Source: G965279335 sp965279285 (GTDB lineage Bacteria > Pseudomonadota > Gammaproteobacteria > DSM-16500). Taken from it: DNA of 64,000 nt. Every line of letters starts with the position of its first letter. Position 1 is the first letter of the stretch. Shown here in pieces: positions 1-9,791 of the stretch. The stretch spans positions 1-64,000 of the forward strand of contig OZ257148.1 of NCBI GenBank assembly GCA_965279285.1, written 5' to 3'. The notes beneath the pieces are model-generated. The model saw only the letters and a list, made by a program, of their open reading frames with translations. It was not told the origin of the DNA and ran no database searches. Made by a program: the position numbers and the translations under genes.

Positions 1-831
1 AAACTCGGCGATATCACTACATTAGGCCGTGGCGGCTCAGATACTACTGCAGTTGCACTTGCTGCTGCGCTTAAAGCAGATGAATGCCAAATTTATACCG
101 ATGTCGAAGGTGTTTACACCACAGATCCACGCTTAATCCCGGAAGCCAGCCTATTATCCTTTATTAGCTTTGAAGAAATGCTAGAAATGTCGAGCTTAGG
201 CGCCAAAGTTTTACAAATGCGTTGTGTTGAGCTTGCAAGTAAACACAATATTCCTATTCGTGTACTATCTACTTTTAGCGACCACCCCGGCACTCTAGTG
301 ACTTTTGAGGAAAAAATTATGACCAAACGTTTAGTCTCCGGCATTGCTTTTAGCCGTGAAGAAGCCATTATTTCTCTCTCTGGCGTACCCAATCATGCTG
401 GCGTAGAAGGAATCATTCTAGGAAAAATCAGTGATGCCAACATCGAAATTGATATGATAGCCCAAAACGCTGGCTGCAAAACAATGACTGATTTTACTTT
501 TACTGTCCAACGTAAAGACTTTCCAAAAGCACTAAAAATCGCTGAAAACTTAGCGCTTGAGTTAAATGCGACGGCTATTGAAAGTAATGCTCATGTTGCT
601 AAATTATCCTTAGTTGGGATTGGCATGCGCTCACACGCTGGGGTTGCCAGCACGATGTTCAAAGCTCTAGGCAAAGAAGGTATTAATATCCAAATGATTA
701 CGACTTCTGAAATAAAAATATCTGTCGTAATAAGCGAAGATCACTTAGAAAAAGGTGTTCGAGTTGTGCATTCTGCATTCGAACTGGACAAATTACCATC
801 AGAAAAAGAACAAATTGGTATGGAGATCTAA
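1..831 (+). CDS. lysC: Aspartokinase, C-terminal part (5' end outside window)
   Basis: Aspartate kinase phosphorylates aspartate as the first step to lysine, threonine, methionine and diaminopimelate. The frame is open from base 1 (TTLGRGGSDTTAVAL, YTDVEGVYTTDPR), which is the end of the kinase domain, so the N-terminal portion lies upstream of the window. Two ACT domains follow: one beginning near SGIAFSREEAIISLSG and one near LSLVGIGMRSHAGVAST. They are the allosteric lysine/threonine sensors. The gene ends with TAA at 829-831. A lysC-csrA-tRNA-Ser order is conserved in many gammaproteobacteria. The first ATG in this frame visible here (178) is internal and not a start. Confidence 0.95.
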   Translation, partial: KLGDITTLGRGGSDTTAVALAAALKADECQIYTDVEGVYTTDPRLIPEASLLSFISFEEMLEMSSLGAKVLQMRCVELASKHNIPIRVLSTFSDHPGTLVTFEEKIMTKRLVSGIAFSREEAIISLSGVPNHAGVEGIILGKISDANIEIDMIAQNAGCKTMTDFTFTVQRKDFPKALKIAENLALELNATAIESNAHVAKLSLVGIGMRSHAGVASTMFKALGKEGINIQMITTSEIKISVVISEDHLEKGVRVVHSAFELDKLPSEKEQIGMEI

Positions 832-1041
832 TACCTAGATCGAGTATCATAGGTATTCTAATGACAATAAAAATAAATTAAAAACTTGTTTACACAGAAT
901 AATCATTTTGTTTATTATTGCACACTTTGACTCTACAGATAGTTCATTAGATTAATAAAAATTTCGGACTAAAATGTTACGATTTAATGTGACATTAGGG
1001 AAATAATAAAGTATACAACAAGGTAGTTATAGGAGATCCAA

Positions 1042-1278
1042 ATGCTCATTTTAACACGACGTGTGGGTGAAACTCTGATAATAGGTGATGACGTTGTCAT
1101 AACGGTTCTGGGTATAAAAGGCAACCAGGTTCGTATCGGCATAAACGCTCCTAAAGATGTATCCGTTCATCGTGAAGAGATTTACCAGCGTATTCAACAA
1201 GAAAAAAATACCACCCCTACTGCCCCTGCAAAAGAGGAAAAAGCAAAAAGCAAAAAATCCGACAAAGACAAAGTATAA
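1042..1278 (+). CDS. csrA: Carbon storage regulator CsrA
   Basis: Small RNA-binding post-transcriptional regulator that binds GGA motifs in mRNA leaders. In Legionellales it controls the switch between replicative and transmissive phases. The first 50 residues match the family closely (MLILTRRVGETLIIGDD, then the GIKGNQVRIGINAPKDVSVHREE block that forms the RNA-binding edge). The 78-aa length exceeds the usual 61-65 because of a Lys/Ala/Pro-rich tail (TPTAPAKEEKAKSKKSDKDK), likely disordered. The start is supported by AGGAG at 1031-1035. It sits 30 bases before tRNA-Ser(GCT), the same neighbourhood as csrA-serV in E. coli. Confidence 0.97.
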   Translation: MLILTRRVGETLIIGDDVVITVLGIKGNQVRIGINAPKDVSVHREEIYQRIQQEKNTTPTAPAKEEKAKSKKSDKDKV

Positions 1279-1307
1279 CCCTGTCGTCTGGATCAATAAA
1301 AGTACAC

Positions 1308-1400
1308 GGAGAGATGGCCGAGCGGCTGAAGGCGCTCCCCTGCTAAGGGAGTATGGGGCCTTAAACTCCATCGAGGGTTCGAATCCCTCTCTCTCCGCCA
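1308..1400 (+). tRNA. tRNA-Ser(GCT)
   Basis: Full class II tRNA: acceptor stem GGAGAGA pairing with TCTCTCC, long variable arm, anticodon loop CTGCTAA (anticodon GCT), T loop TTCGAAT and encoded CCA. It reads AGC/AGU serine codons. Located directly after csrA. Confidence 0.97.
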
Positions 1401-1505
1401 CCCTTATCGATTAGCCACTATCATCCTAATTTAAAATAAATAATAGTTGAATTTAGCAAGCTTAGTTGTTTTAATACACCGCTTCTAACACACCAAATCT
1501 GATAT

Positions 1506-1582
1506 GCGCCCGTAGCTCAGTTGGATAGAGTACCTGGCTACGAACTAGGGGGTCGGGAGTTCGAATCTCTCCGGGCGCACCA
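1506..1582 (+). tRNA. tRNA-Arg(ACG)
   Basis: 77-nt cloverleaf: acceptor GCGCCCG/CGGGCGC, anticodon loop CTACGAA (ACG, expected to be edited to ICG by the tadA product encoded at 35522-35980), T arm GGGAGTTCGAATCTCTCC and encoded CCA. It reads CGU/CGC/CGA. Confidence 0.97.
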
Positions 1583-1652
1583 CACAATCCTATTTATATG
1601 ACATTCCCCTTGTAGAAAATAAAATATATGAGAGAATACCGGTTCTCTCCAT

Positions 1653-1729
1653 GCGCCCGTAGCTCAGCTGGATAGAGTATCTGGCTTCGAACCAGGTGGT
1701 CGGGAGTTCGAATCTCTCCGGGCGCGCCA
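1653..1729 (+). tRNA. tRNA-Arg(TCG), island attachment site
   Basis: 77-nt cloverleaf nearly identical to the preceding tRNA-Arg, with anticodon loop CTTCGAA (TCG) and encoded CCA at 1727-1729. Its 3' half is duplicated imperfectly at 10164-10214, which suggests this gene is the integration site of the Wadjet island that begins immediately after it. Confidence 0.95.
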
Positions 1730-1757
1730 AATTATAAAAACTTTTCAACCATACATT

Positions 1758-3197
1758 ATGCAAAAATTAAGCCATGACTACTTAGAAAAATTAAAGCAAA
1801 CACACCCAGCATTACGTTTGTTAAATGCAGATACAGCCCCACTCATCATCAGTTTTTTATATCGCATATTTATACAGCCCAACCGGCGATCCATTCCTTA
1901 TTCGGAATTACAAACCAAACTAGATGATTACCTTTATCATTTACAAGAAATATATGGAGAAACAAAATATCCTCGCAATGCAAAAGCCTACATCGAAGAA
2001 TGGTCCAGCGACAACAGTGAGTTTTTACGTCAATACTACACATCCCAAACTGATGAGCCAGAAGTAGACCTCACACCAGCAGCTGAAAAAGCCATCGAAT
2101 GGCTATATAATTTAGAGCAAAAACAATTTATTGGCGCTGAATCACGTCTATTAACCATGTTTCAGCTACTACGCGACATTGTCAAAGAAACAGAACAAAA
2201 CCCCACTCTAAAAATAGCAGAATTACAACGCCAAAAAGAAGCTATTGAAATAGAAATAGAAAAAATAAATGCCGGGGTTAGCAGCACTCATGATGCACGT
2301 AAAGTTAAAGAACGTTTTTTACAAGCAGAAGAAACTGCACGCAAACTCCTCAGTGATTTTCGACAAGTGGAACACAATTTTCGCATCCTCGACCGCGAAG
2401 CAAGAGAACATATAGCTGCAAGTGATGAACAGAAAGGAAAACTACTTGACGTTATTTTTCAAGAACAAGATATCATTCAAAATTCCGATCAAGGAAAAAG
2501 CTTTAAAGCGTTTTGGGAATTCCTCATGTCACCCACATCACAAGATGAATTAAAAAAATTATTACATTCCATTTATCACCTAGATGAAATCAAAGAACTC
2601 AACCCAGATAATTTATTAAATCAAATCGATATGTCATTATTAACTGCAGGGGAAAAAGTTTATAAAACTAGCTTGTTGCTCGCTGAACAATTACGTAAAT
2701 TTTTGGAAACACAAGCATACCTAGATAACCGTCGCATTATGGATATTATAAAAAATATTGAAAAAAAAGCTATTGAACTCCGACACACCTCTCTTAAAAC
2801 AAAAGTAATAAAAGAATTAGATGAATTAAGTCCAAATATTGAGCTTATTATGTCACGCAGCCTATTTACACCCCCTAAAAATCCTATTATTTCAACACAA
2901 AACCTAGCAGAAGGCGCTACAGATACAACACCCGATATCCTCTATCAACAAATGTACATTGACGAAAATAAGCTACTATCCAATATAAAAAAAGCATTAC
3001 AAAATCATCCACAGATTTCATTAAAAGAATTAGTCGATCTTTTCCCCATCACCAAAGGTGTGGAAGAAATCATTACTTATCTCAATATTGCTAGCAAAAT
3101 GCCTAACACTACTATTAATAATGAAATATATGATTTTTTTGACTTACAAACCAAAAATATTTCAATGCCACAGATTATTTTTGTAAGGACACAATAA
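1758..3197 (+). CDS. jetA: Wadjet type I protein JetA (DUF3375, MksF/MukF-like kleisin)
   Basis: Kleisin-type subunit of the Wadjet SMC-like complex, which recognises and cleaves small circular plasmids. The 479-aa length and N-terminal region (DYLEKLKQTHPALRLLNADTAPLIISFLYRIF) are typical of DUF3375. Further family-like segments are RLLTMFQLLRDIV near residue 133 and ILDREAREHIAASDEQKGKLLDVIF in the middle, followed by helical coiled-coil stretches. The ATG is 28 bases after the tRNA-Arg, with no room for much of a promoter, so transcription may come from the tRNA promoter. The stop codon abuts the jetB ATG (TAAATG). Confidence 0.9.
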   Translation: MQKLSHDYLEKLKQTHPALRLLNADTAPLIISFLYRIFIQPNRRSIPYSELQTKLDDYLYHLQEIYGETKYPRNAKAYIEEWSSDNSEFLRQYYTSQTDEPEVDLTPAAEKAIEWLYNLEQKQFIGAESRLLTMFQLLRDIVKETEQNPTLKIAELQRQKEAIEIEIEKINAGVSSTHDARKVKERFLQAEETARKLLSDFRQVEHNFRILDREAREHIAASDEQKGKLLDVIFQEQDIIQNSDQGKSFKAFWEFLMSPTSQDELKKLLHSIYHLDEIKELNPDNLLNQIDMSLLTAGEKVYKTSLLLAEQLRKFLETQAYLDNRRIMDIIKNIEKKAIELRHTSLKTKVIKELDELSPNIELIMSRSLFTPPKNPIISTQNLAEGATDTTPDILYQQMYIDENKLLSNIKKALQNHPQISLKELVDLFPITKGVEEIITYLNIASKMPNTTINNEIYDFFDLQTKNISMPQIIFVRTQ

Positions 3198-3791
3198 ATG
3201 AATACCATCGCCGACCCGATTTCACAGATTACTATTCACCTCATGAAGCATGTCCTATATCAAGATAAACAACCTGAATTATGGAATTCACTGCTAAATA
3301 ACCAAACACGAGTGCGTGAGTATATTACGGTTCTTAATCTTGAATTATTTATTGATGAAACAGAAGGCTATGCTTTTTTACGCCAGCGCACTTATTCTGA
3401 TGAAGATGAAAAAAATCAGGAATTACCCCGTCTCATCCAACGCAGACCATTAAGCTATTCTGTTAGTCTGCTATGCTTATTATTACGCAAAAAACTCATA
3501 GAAAATGATACAACAGGCAACACAACTCGAGTTATTATTTCGCACCAAAACATTATCGACATGATGACATTATTTTTACCTGACCGCGCAAATGAAATAA
3601 AAACAAAAGAACAAGTTGAAACTTGCATAAATAAAATGATCGACTTTGGCTTTTTACGCCGACTAAAAAACGATGCAGCAAACTATGAGATACAACGAAT
3701 CATCAAAGCCTTAATTGATGCTGAATGGCTAAATGACTTTGAAAATAAACTACGGGAATACGAAGAATATGGTCAATATTCAACAAACTGA
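3198..3791 (+). CDS. jetB: Wadjet type I protein JetB (DUF4194, MksE-like)
   Basis: Winged-helix KITE-type subunit that binds the JetA kleisin in the Wadjet complex. At 197 aa it matches DUF4194. Recognisable elements are the early VREYITVLNLELFIDETEGYAFL segment, then RRPLSYSVSLLCLLLRKKL, then a second winged-helix half ending FGFLRRLKNDAANYEIQRIIKALIDAEWL. It starts one base after jetA and its 3' end overlaps the jetC start by 23 bases, so the operon is translationally coupled. Assignment rests on motif memory plus its invariant position between jetA and jetC. Confidence 0.88.
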   Translation: MNTIADPISQITIHLMKHVLYQDKQPELWNSLLNNQTRVREYITVLNLELFIDETEGYAFLRQRTYSDEDEKNQELPRLIQRRPLSYSVSLLCLLLRKKLIENDTTGNTTRVIISHQNIIDMMTLFLPDRANEIKTKEQVETCINKMIDFGFLRRLKNDAANYEIQRIIKALIDAEWLNDFENKLREYEEYGQYSTN

Positions 3792-6700
3792 GTTATTTGA
3801 TTTAACCACAAATAATAAAGAAACAGGATTCCGACTTGAACGTCTGGAGGTTTATAACTGGGGTACGTTCAACCAACACGTCTGGCACATTGAGCCTCAG
3901 AGAGAAAACGCTCTCCTCACCGGAGACATTGGTTCTGGAAAATCTACACTGGTTGATGCCATCACAACGCTGCTCGTCCCTCATCATCGAATCACCTACA
4001 ACAAAGCTGCTGGCGCAGAAAGCAAAGAACGCAATCTTTACTCTTATATCCGCGGCGAATACAAAAATGAAAAAGATGACTTTACTCAATCTGCAAAAGC
4101 AATTTCACTGCGTGGTGAAAACAGCTACACTGTATTATTAGGATACTTTTATAGCGCAGGTTTTTCACAAGGCGTCACCCTTGCTCAAGTGTTCTGGCTA
4201 AAAGATAATAAACGCAACCCGGAAAAGCTTTTTATAATCACACAAAAACCTTTAACCATTACCAAACATTTTTCTGGATTTGGCAGTGACATCTTAAAAC
4301 TAAAAAATCAGTTACGACACGATAATCAAATTGAATTATTTGATAACTTTACCAAATATAGCGCCTCTTTCCGCAAACTATTTGGCATTCACAATGAACA
4401 GGCATTAGAATTATTTTATCAAACCGTCTCTATGAAGTCCGTTGGCAATTTAACCGAGTTTGTACGCAACCATATGCTAGAAAAATGCGACATCGATTCT
4501 CGCATACAAGAATTACGGCATAATTTTGATAATCTTAGCCGCGCACACGAGGCTATTCTTAAAGCAAAGCATCAAATTACACTACTAAAACCACTCGCTG
4601 ATGATGCTTTACTTTATGAAAATTTAGGCACGACGATATCACAACTAGATACTTGTAGAGCATCACTACATCCTTATTTTGCATCTCAAAAAGCAGAGCT
4701 TCTCAACAAATGTATTGTTCAACTTGAGGTAGAGATCGAAAGAGACCAAGAAAAAATCATACAATACAAAAAAGATAAACAAGAACTTGCTACACAAGAA
4801 GGCCAAATTAAAAAAAGCATTGATGATAACGGAGGACAACAGCTACAGGCCATAGAACAAGAAATTGAACGTCTTACACTTGAAAGAGAACAAAAACAAA
4901 AGACAGCCACCCACTACCTTTCACTCGCCGAAAAATTAAATCTAAATAAAAACCTAAGTGAAGATTCTTTTGCTCACAATGCGAAGCTAGCCCACACCTT
5001 GCTCGAAGAAATAAACGTCCTAGAAAAAGATTTGCAAATAAAACAAGTAAATGTCCAGATAGAAATCAAAGCGATAGAATCACAACAAAGCGAGATTTCA
5101 AATGAATTAATCTCATTAAAAAGCAGAAAAAACAATATCCCTACTTCCATGCTGACTCTCAGAAAAAATATGGCTTCCGTATTAAATCTAGATGAAAGCG
5201 AGCTACCTTTTGTTGGTGAACTTTTACAGGTACTTGAATCAGAAAAAGAATGGGAGGGAAGCATCGAAAGAGTACTACATGGTTTTGGTTTAAGCATACT
5301 CGTCTTGGAAGAACATTATTCTCAAGTAAATCACTATGTAGAACGTACTCAGCTCAAAGGAAAACTAATTTATTATCGAATCAACCCTGAAAAAATACCC
5401 ACGCAGGCTACACAAACTGACAAGAACTCACTAATTTCCAAACTGCAAATCAAATCTGAAAATATTTTTTCATCTTGGTTAGAAAACGAATTAACCCATC
5501 GTTTTAATTATATTTGCTGCAAAAATCTTGATGACTTTCGCCGTCTGCCCATAGCAATGACTCCTAATGGTCTTATAAAATCTAAAGGCCAACGACATGA
5601 AAAAGATGACCGTTATGCTCTCAATGATCGTAGCCGCTATATCTTAGGATGGAGCAACCAACAAAAGATCGACGTCCTATCTAACAAACTAGAACAACTC
5701 AATAAACATGGCCAACAACTTGTTGATCAACTAATACAGTTTGTTGACCAACAAAATAATGAGCGCAAAAAACATGACATCTGTCGTGACCTATTAGCCG
5801 TTCAACACTATTCTGATATTAATTGGCAACCACTCGCACAAAAAGCCCAGACCCTCATAGAAAAAAAGCAACAAATTGAAAAAAGTTCTGACATACTAAA
5901 AACCCTAAAGAATCAATTAGAAGAAATCCAACAACAATTACACAAAAAATCTGAAGAACAGGATTTATTACAACGGAAAATAGGCGGGAAAGAGGAACAA
6001 CTAGAAAACCATAAAAAATCACTCAAACTAGCAAATGATGATAAAAATGATTTTATTGAGCCCAACATAAGAACAACGCTAGAAGAATATCAAAAAATTA
6101 TTTTAACCAAACTTAATATAACAATAATAACGCTTAATAATATAGAAAAATGCCTTCATCATACACGCGAATATCTACAAAAAGAGTTAAATGAACAAGA
6201 GAAGAAACATAAAAACTTGATCAGCAGTATAACCAGGCAAATGCAATCATATAAACATCATTATCCTGCAGAAACAACGGAAGTTGATACAACACCAGAG
6301 GCAGCCAAAGATTATATTCAAATGTTATCTGTATTGGAAAACGCGGATCTGCCAAGACATGAAAATCGTTTTAAAGAATTATTAAATCAGGGGACTATTA
6401 ATAGCATAGCTCTTTTTCAGAACCAATTAAACAAAGAAAAGCAAGATATAGAAAACCGTATCATTGCTATTAATCTTTCCTTACATGATATTGAATACAG
6501 CACTGGAACCTACATTAAATTACTCATTGATAACACCCAAGATATTGAAATACGTGACTTTCAACAAGATTTACGACGCTGCCTACAGAACACACTAAGC
6601 GACCGAAACTTCTACGATGAGGATAAATTTTTACAAGTTAAAAAATTAATTGAACGCTTTAATGGTCGAGAAGGTCTAGCTGACCTAGACAAGCGTTGGA

Positions 6701-7173
6701 CACAAAAAGTTTGTGATGTCCGAAATTGGTTTAACTTCTCAGCAAGCGAACGCTGGATTGAAGATGATTCAGAAAAAGAATTTTACTCTGATTCCTCTGG
6801 AAAATCAGGCGGACAAAAAGAGAAACTAGCCTACACTATTTTAGCTTCAGCATTAGCCTATCAGTTTGGATTAAAGTGGGGTGAAACACAATCACGTTCA
6901 TTTCGTTTTGTTGTTATTGATGAAGCGTTCGGCAAGGGATCAAATGACAGCACACGATATGCATTGGAGCTATTTAAACGGCTAAACTTACAATTACTCA
7001 TTGTGACTCCGCTACAAAAAATTCACGTCATTGAAGATTATGTAAGCTCAATTCATTATATTGAAAATCAAAATGGCTGCAACTCTGTCATCCGTAATTT
7101 AACAATCAAAGAGTATCATGCAGAGAAACATAAATTTAACAAGGAAACTCATGATCTCACCAGCGCAAATTAA
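3769..7173 (+). CDS. jetC: Wadjet type I protein JetC (SMC-like ATPase, MksB)
   Basis: SMC-family ATPase motor of Wadjet, which extrudes plasmid DNA loops before cleavage. With the ATG at 3769 the protein has 1134 aa. An earlier ATG at 3733 exists, but the one at 3769 gives the usual short leader before the FRLERLEVYNWGTFN strand. Walker A is GDIGSGKST (residues 52-60). Two long Gln/Glu/Lys-rich coiled-coil arms flank a central hinge-like block (about residues 470-640). The ABC signature SGKSGGQKEKLAYTILAS (about 1010) and Walker B FRFVVIDEAFGKGSND (about 1045) lie near the C-terminus. All ATPase motifs look intact, so the motor is probably functional. Confidence 0.93.
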   Translation: MVNIQQTELFDLTTNNKETGFRLERLEVYNWGTFNQHVWHIEPQRENALLTGDIGSGKSTLVDAITTLLVPHHRITYNKAAGAESKERNLYSYIRGEYKNEKDDFTQSAKAISLRGENSYTVLLGYFYSAGFSQGVTLAQVFWLKDNKRNPEKLFIITQKPLTITKHFSGFGSDILKLKNQLRHDNQIELFDNFTKYSASFRKLFGIHNEQALELFYQTVSMKSVGNLTEFVRNHMLEKCDIDSRIQELRHNFDNLSRAHEAILKAKHQITLLKPLADDALLYENLGTTISQLDTCRASLHPYFASQKAELLNKCIVQLEVEIERDQEKIIQYKKDKQELATQEGQIKKSIDDNGGQQLQAIEQEIERLTLEREQKQKTATHYLSLAEKLNLNKNLSEDSFAHNAKLAHTLLEEINVLEKDLQIKQVNVQIEIKAIESQQSEISNELISLKSRKNNIPTSMLTLRKNMASVLNLDESELPFVGELLQVLESEKEWEGSIERVLHGFGLSILVLEEHYSQVNHYVERTQLKGKLIYYRINPEKIPTQATQTDKNSLISKLQIKSENIFSSWLENELTHRFNYICCKNLDDFRRLPIAMTPNGLIKSKGQRHEKDDRYALNDRSRYILGWSNQQKIDVLSNKLEQLNKHGQQLVDQLIQFVDQQNNERKKHDICRDLLAVQHYSDINWQPLAQKAQTLIEKKQQIEKSSDILKTLKNQLEEIQQQLHKKSEEQDLLQRKIGGKEEQLENHKKSLKLANDDKNDFIEPNIRTTLEEYQKIILTKLNITIITLNNIEKCLHHTREYLQKELNEQEKKHKNLISSITRQMQSYKHHYPAETTEVDTTPEAAKDYIQMLSVLENADLPRHENRFKELLNQGTINSIALFQNQLNKEKQDIENRIIAINLSLHDIEYSTGTYIKLLIDNTQDIEIRDFQQDLRRCLQNTLSDRNFYDEDKFLQVKKLIERFNGREGLADLDKRWTQKVCDVRNWFNFSASERWIEDDSEKEFYSDSSGKSGGQKEKLAYTILASALAYQFGLKWGETQSRSFRFVVIDEAFGKGSNDSTRYALELFKRLNLQLLIVTPLQKIHVIEDYVSSIHYIENQNGCNSVIRNLTIKEYHAEKHKFNKETHDLTSAN

Positions 7174-8344
7174 ACTAAAAGCCTTAAAAATATGGGAAAG
7201 CTATTGCGTACAAAAAAGCTATATTAGTAAAGAAAATATTTTCCCTATTACAATATCACTGCCGAAATTATCGTCACATATATTACAAAAGAATTTTTCT
7301 GACCTGCGCTCGCAAATCCAAGAGCTAATACACCACAGCAAAGACCAGACTGGATTTGGCTATTCTATTATTTACAAAGAAGTCAAACATCGTCAACTTG
7401 GACAACAAACTGTGCCTATAAAAATTACTTTTGATGCACTAGAAGAGTTTTTACGCTTTATTGACAAAAAATCAGAATTCCACCACTTCTGTATATGCAC
7501 AAACTTAATATTAACCGCCGAACCCACCTTAAAATCCTGGCTAATCAACTATCCCACCTATGTCTTACAATTCAAGAATCAATGGCCAATGTTACTTGAT
7601 ATTTGCAAATTTATGCAAACAAAACAGCAACCAAAATGTTATATAAGAGAGCTCGATATCCCTGGAGTAGATACTAAACTAATAGAGCAACATAAAAAAA
7701 TCTTATCTGAACTATTCGAACAACTATTGCCAAAAAATACTATTAACCATGCCATAGTCCAACGAGGAGCACATTATTTTGAAATGCGCTATGGATTTAA
7801 ATACGATGAAACTTTAATTCGATTTAGAATTTTAGATAAAAATATTAATTATCATTTTCATGATATAAGCATTCCCTTAAGTGAATTTAAAATCCTTTCC
7901 TTAAATTGTGATAATATCTTTATTACCGAAAATAAAATCAATGGCCTGACATTTCCTTTGATAGAAAAGTCAATAGTCATTTTTGGCCTGGGATACGGAA
8001 TTCAATCACTACGTGACATCCCGTGGATGAAAAATAAAAATATTACTTATTGGGGTGATATTGACACTCATGGGTTTGCAATATTGTCACAGTTACGCAG
8101 CTACTACCCTCAAACACAAAGCTTCCTAATGGACCTGGAAACACTCAACGCGTTTAAAAACCTATGGGGAGAAGAATCATTAGAAAAACGCTGCATCGCT
8201 ATACTTAACCATCTCCATCAAAATGAAAAAATATTATATCAACAATTGCAAGATAACACCTGGGGTGAAAATGTTCGGCTAGAACAGGAAAGGATATCTT
8301 TAAACTATGTATTTAAAAAACTAAAAATATTAAAAAAAAACTAG
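7151..8344 (+). CDS. jetD: Wadjet type I nuclease subunit JetD (DUF3322/DUF2220, Toprim-like)
   Basis: Nuclease subunit of Wadjet, related to topoisomerase VI subunit A, which cuts the extruded plasmid. The start at 7151 (MISPAQIKLKALKIWESY) is preferred over 7118: AAGGA precedes it and it restores the normal N-terminus, giving 397 aa and a 23-base overlap with jetC. The N-terminal DUF3322 half is followed by the Toprim-like half, with FGLGYGIQSL and the acidic metal-binding motif YWGDIDTHGFAILSQLR near residue 300. Nothing suggests damage. It is the last gene of the operon. Confidence 0.9.
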   Translation: MISPAQIKLKALKIWESYCVQKSYISKENIFPITISLPKLSSHILQKNFSDLRSQIQELIHHSKDQTGFGYSIIYKEVKHRQLGQQTVPIKITFDALEEFLRFIDKKSEFHHFCICTNLILTAEPTLKSWLINYPTYVLQFKNQWPMLLDICKFMQTKQQPKCYIRELDIPGVDTKLIEQHKKILSELFEQLLPKNTINHAIVQRGAHYFEMRYGFKYDETLIRFRILDKNINYHFHDISIPLSEFKILSLNCDNIFITENKINGLTFPLIEKSIVIFGLGYGIQSLRDIPWMKNKNITYWGDIDTHGFAILSQLRSYYPQTQSFLMDLETLNAFKNLWGEESLEKRCIAILNHLHQNEKILYQQLQDNTWGENVRLEQERISLNYVFKKLKILKKN

Positions 8345-8377
8345 AGTAATAAATTCTCAATAGTCGTTTTTTTCATA

Positions 8378-8418
8378 CGCACCTGCCGCTTATAGGCCTC
8401 TCATAAGCGGCAGGTGCG
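8378..8418. terminator. Long hairpin after the Wadjet operon
   Basis: A perfect 16-bp inverted repeat (CGCACCTGCCGCTTAT at 8378-8393 with its complement at 8403-8418) and a 9-base loop, 34 bases after jetD. No strong U-tract follows on either strand, so it may be a Rho-independent-like pause, an mRNA-stabilising hairpin or a REP-type repeat. Confidence 0.5.
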
Positions 8419-8548
8419 CCAAATTATCATTTATTATCAACAAGTTAATGCCGTTTCGTTTAGCTTTTAAATAGGCAGGCCCTCTACTGGTTTTGTAGCT
8501 GAATTATAACCTTTTATATATTATCGGATACCTAGACACCTCTCAAAC

Positions 8549-8580
8549 ATCCGATAATTGACAAATGTCATTTATCGGAT
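8549..8580. promoter_or_regulatory. Palindromic operator-like site upstream of ATPase pseudogene
   Basis: Inverted repeat ATCCGATAATTGACA - AA - TGTCATTTATCGGAT with one mismatch, 34 bases before the pseudogene ATG. An extra half site TTATCGGATA lies at 8521-8530. The DUF234-type ATPase downstream contains a winged-helix segment, so autoregulation at this site is a reasonable inference but unproven. Confidence 0.45.
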
Positions 8581-8613
8581 GAGAATACCTTATACTTTAT
8601 TTGAGAGATACAA

Positions 8614-9791
8614 ATGACACGATTTATTGGTAGAGAAAACGAGCTGAAGAATTTGCTAAAAATCAGATCTTTTACTCCTTTACCGGATTACCACCCACTA
8701 AAGAAACGACCCCTCAATCCCAAAGAGATGCTTTTGCAAAGCAAATTAAAAAAAATGCTAAGTTAATATTAATCCTCTGCGGCTCGATTTCCTCTTGGAT
8801 AGAAGAAAACATTCTTTCTAGCACAGGCTTTATGGGACGCATATCGCTCATTCTAACACTGGAAGAATTGCCTTTACCCGACTGCAATAAATTCTGGGAC
8901 AAACAGATATCCATATCACCATATGAAAAATTTAAACTTTTATCAGTGACTGGCGGAATCCCTAGATATCTTGAAGAAGTAAGACCTCATCTACCAGCAG
9001 AAGAAAATATTCGTCAACTTGGATTTGATAAAAGCGGAATATTGTTCAATGAGTTTAACCAAATTTTCTCTGACTTATTTTCATCTCGAAGCGGTATATA
9101 TAAACAAATTGTAACCTACCTTGCTGACTCAACTGCTGATCGGAATCAAATAGCAGAATCTCTCGATTTTAAAGTAGGAGGAATAATCAGCAGCTATCTA
9201 GATGATCTTAATAAAGCAGGTTTTATATCGCGAGATTATTCTTGGCAAATAAAAAATGGAAAAACATCAAAATTAAGTCACTTTCGTTTATCAGACAACT
9301 ACCTACGGTTTTATTTAAAGTTTATTGAACCTAACAAAAGTAAAATCGAAAGCGGTATTTTTCAAGAAAAAACTCTCACCTCATTACCAGGATTAAGCAC
9401 TATAATGGGGCTGCAATTTGAGAATCTTGTTCTTAATAATCGCAAATACATTCACACGTTATTAAATATTCGTCCAGAAGATGTCATATCAGAAGGTCCC
9501 TACTTTCAAAGAAAGACGGAGCGACAACCAGGCTGTCAAATTGATTATCTGATCCAAACTAAGTTTGACTGCCTTTACGTCTGTGAAATTAAATTTTCAA
9601 AACATGAAATTAAAAAAAGTATCATCGAAGAAGTCGCTGAGAAAATATTACGGTTAAAGCGGCCAAGATATTTTTCATGCCGTGCGGTTTTAATTCATGT
9701 GAACGGAATACAAGAAGAATTAGAAGACAGTGAATATTTTGTTAAAATTATTAGCTTTGACCAATTATTAGAACAATACAATAGGCTATAA
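8614..9791 (+). pseudogene. AAA+ ATPase with winged helix and DUF234 domain, gutted
   Basis: The N-terminus MTRFIGRENELKNLLK (from 8614) is typical of archaeal-type AAA+ ATPases with a DUF234 C-terminus. After about 17 codons the reading frame switches, and the coding resumes as YSFTGLPPTKETTPQSQRDAFAKQ. It then jumps directly to KKNAKLILILCGSISSWIEENI. In intact relatives the Walker A loop lies between the first two blocks and the Walker B (DEISW-type) region between the second and third. Both are absent here. The rest is well preserved: a winged-helix segment (IAESLDFKVGGIISSYLDDL) and the nuclease-like motif QIDYLIQTKFDCLYVCEIKFS. The 319-aa open frame from 8832 could still be translated but would have no NTPase. 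Confidence 0.8.

Noticed and set aside
830..857. AATACCTA/TAGGTATT inverted repeat after lysC as a terminator
   Set aside because: The 8-bp AT-rich stem has a 12-base loop and no U-tract; it is too weak to call.
1051..1401. 116-aa open frame antisense to csrA and tRNA-Ser
   Set aside because: It runs through csrA and the tRNA on the opposite strand, and part of its sequence is just tRNA complement (MAEREGFEPSMEF-type, a known false-ORF signature).
8378..8418. Perfect 16-bp hairpin as part of the island att site
   Set aside because: No second copy is seen and it has no similarity to the tRNA. Best kept as a terminator-like hairpin.
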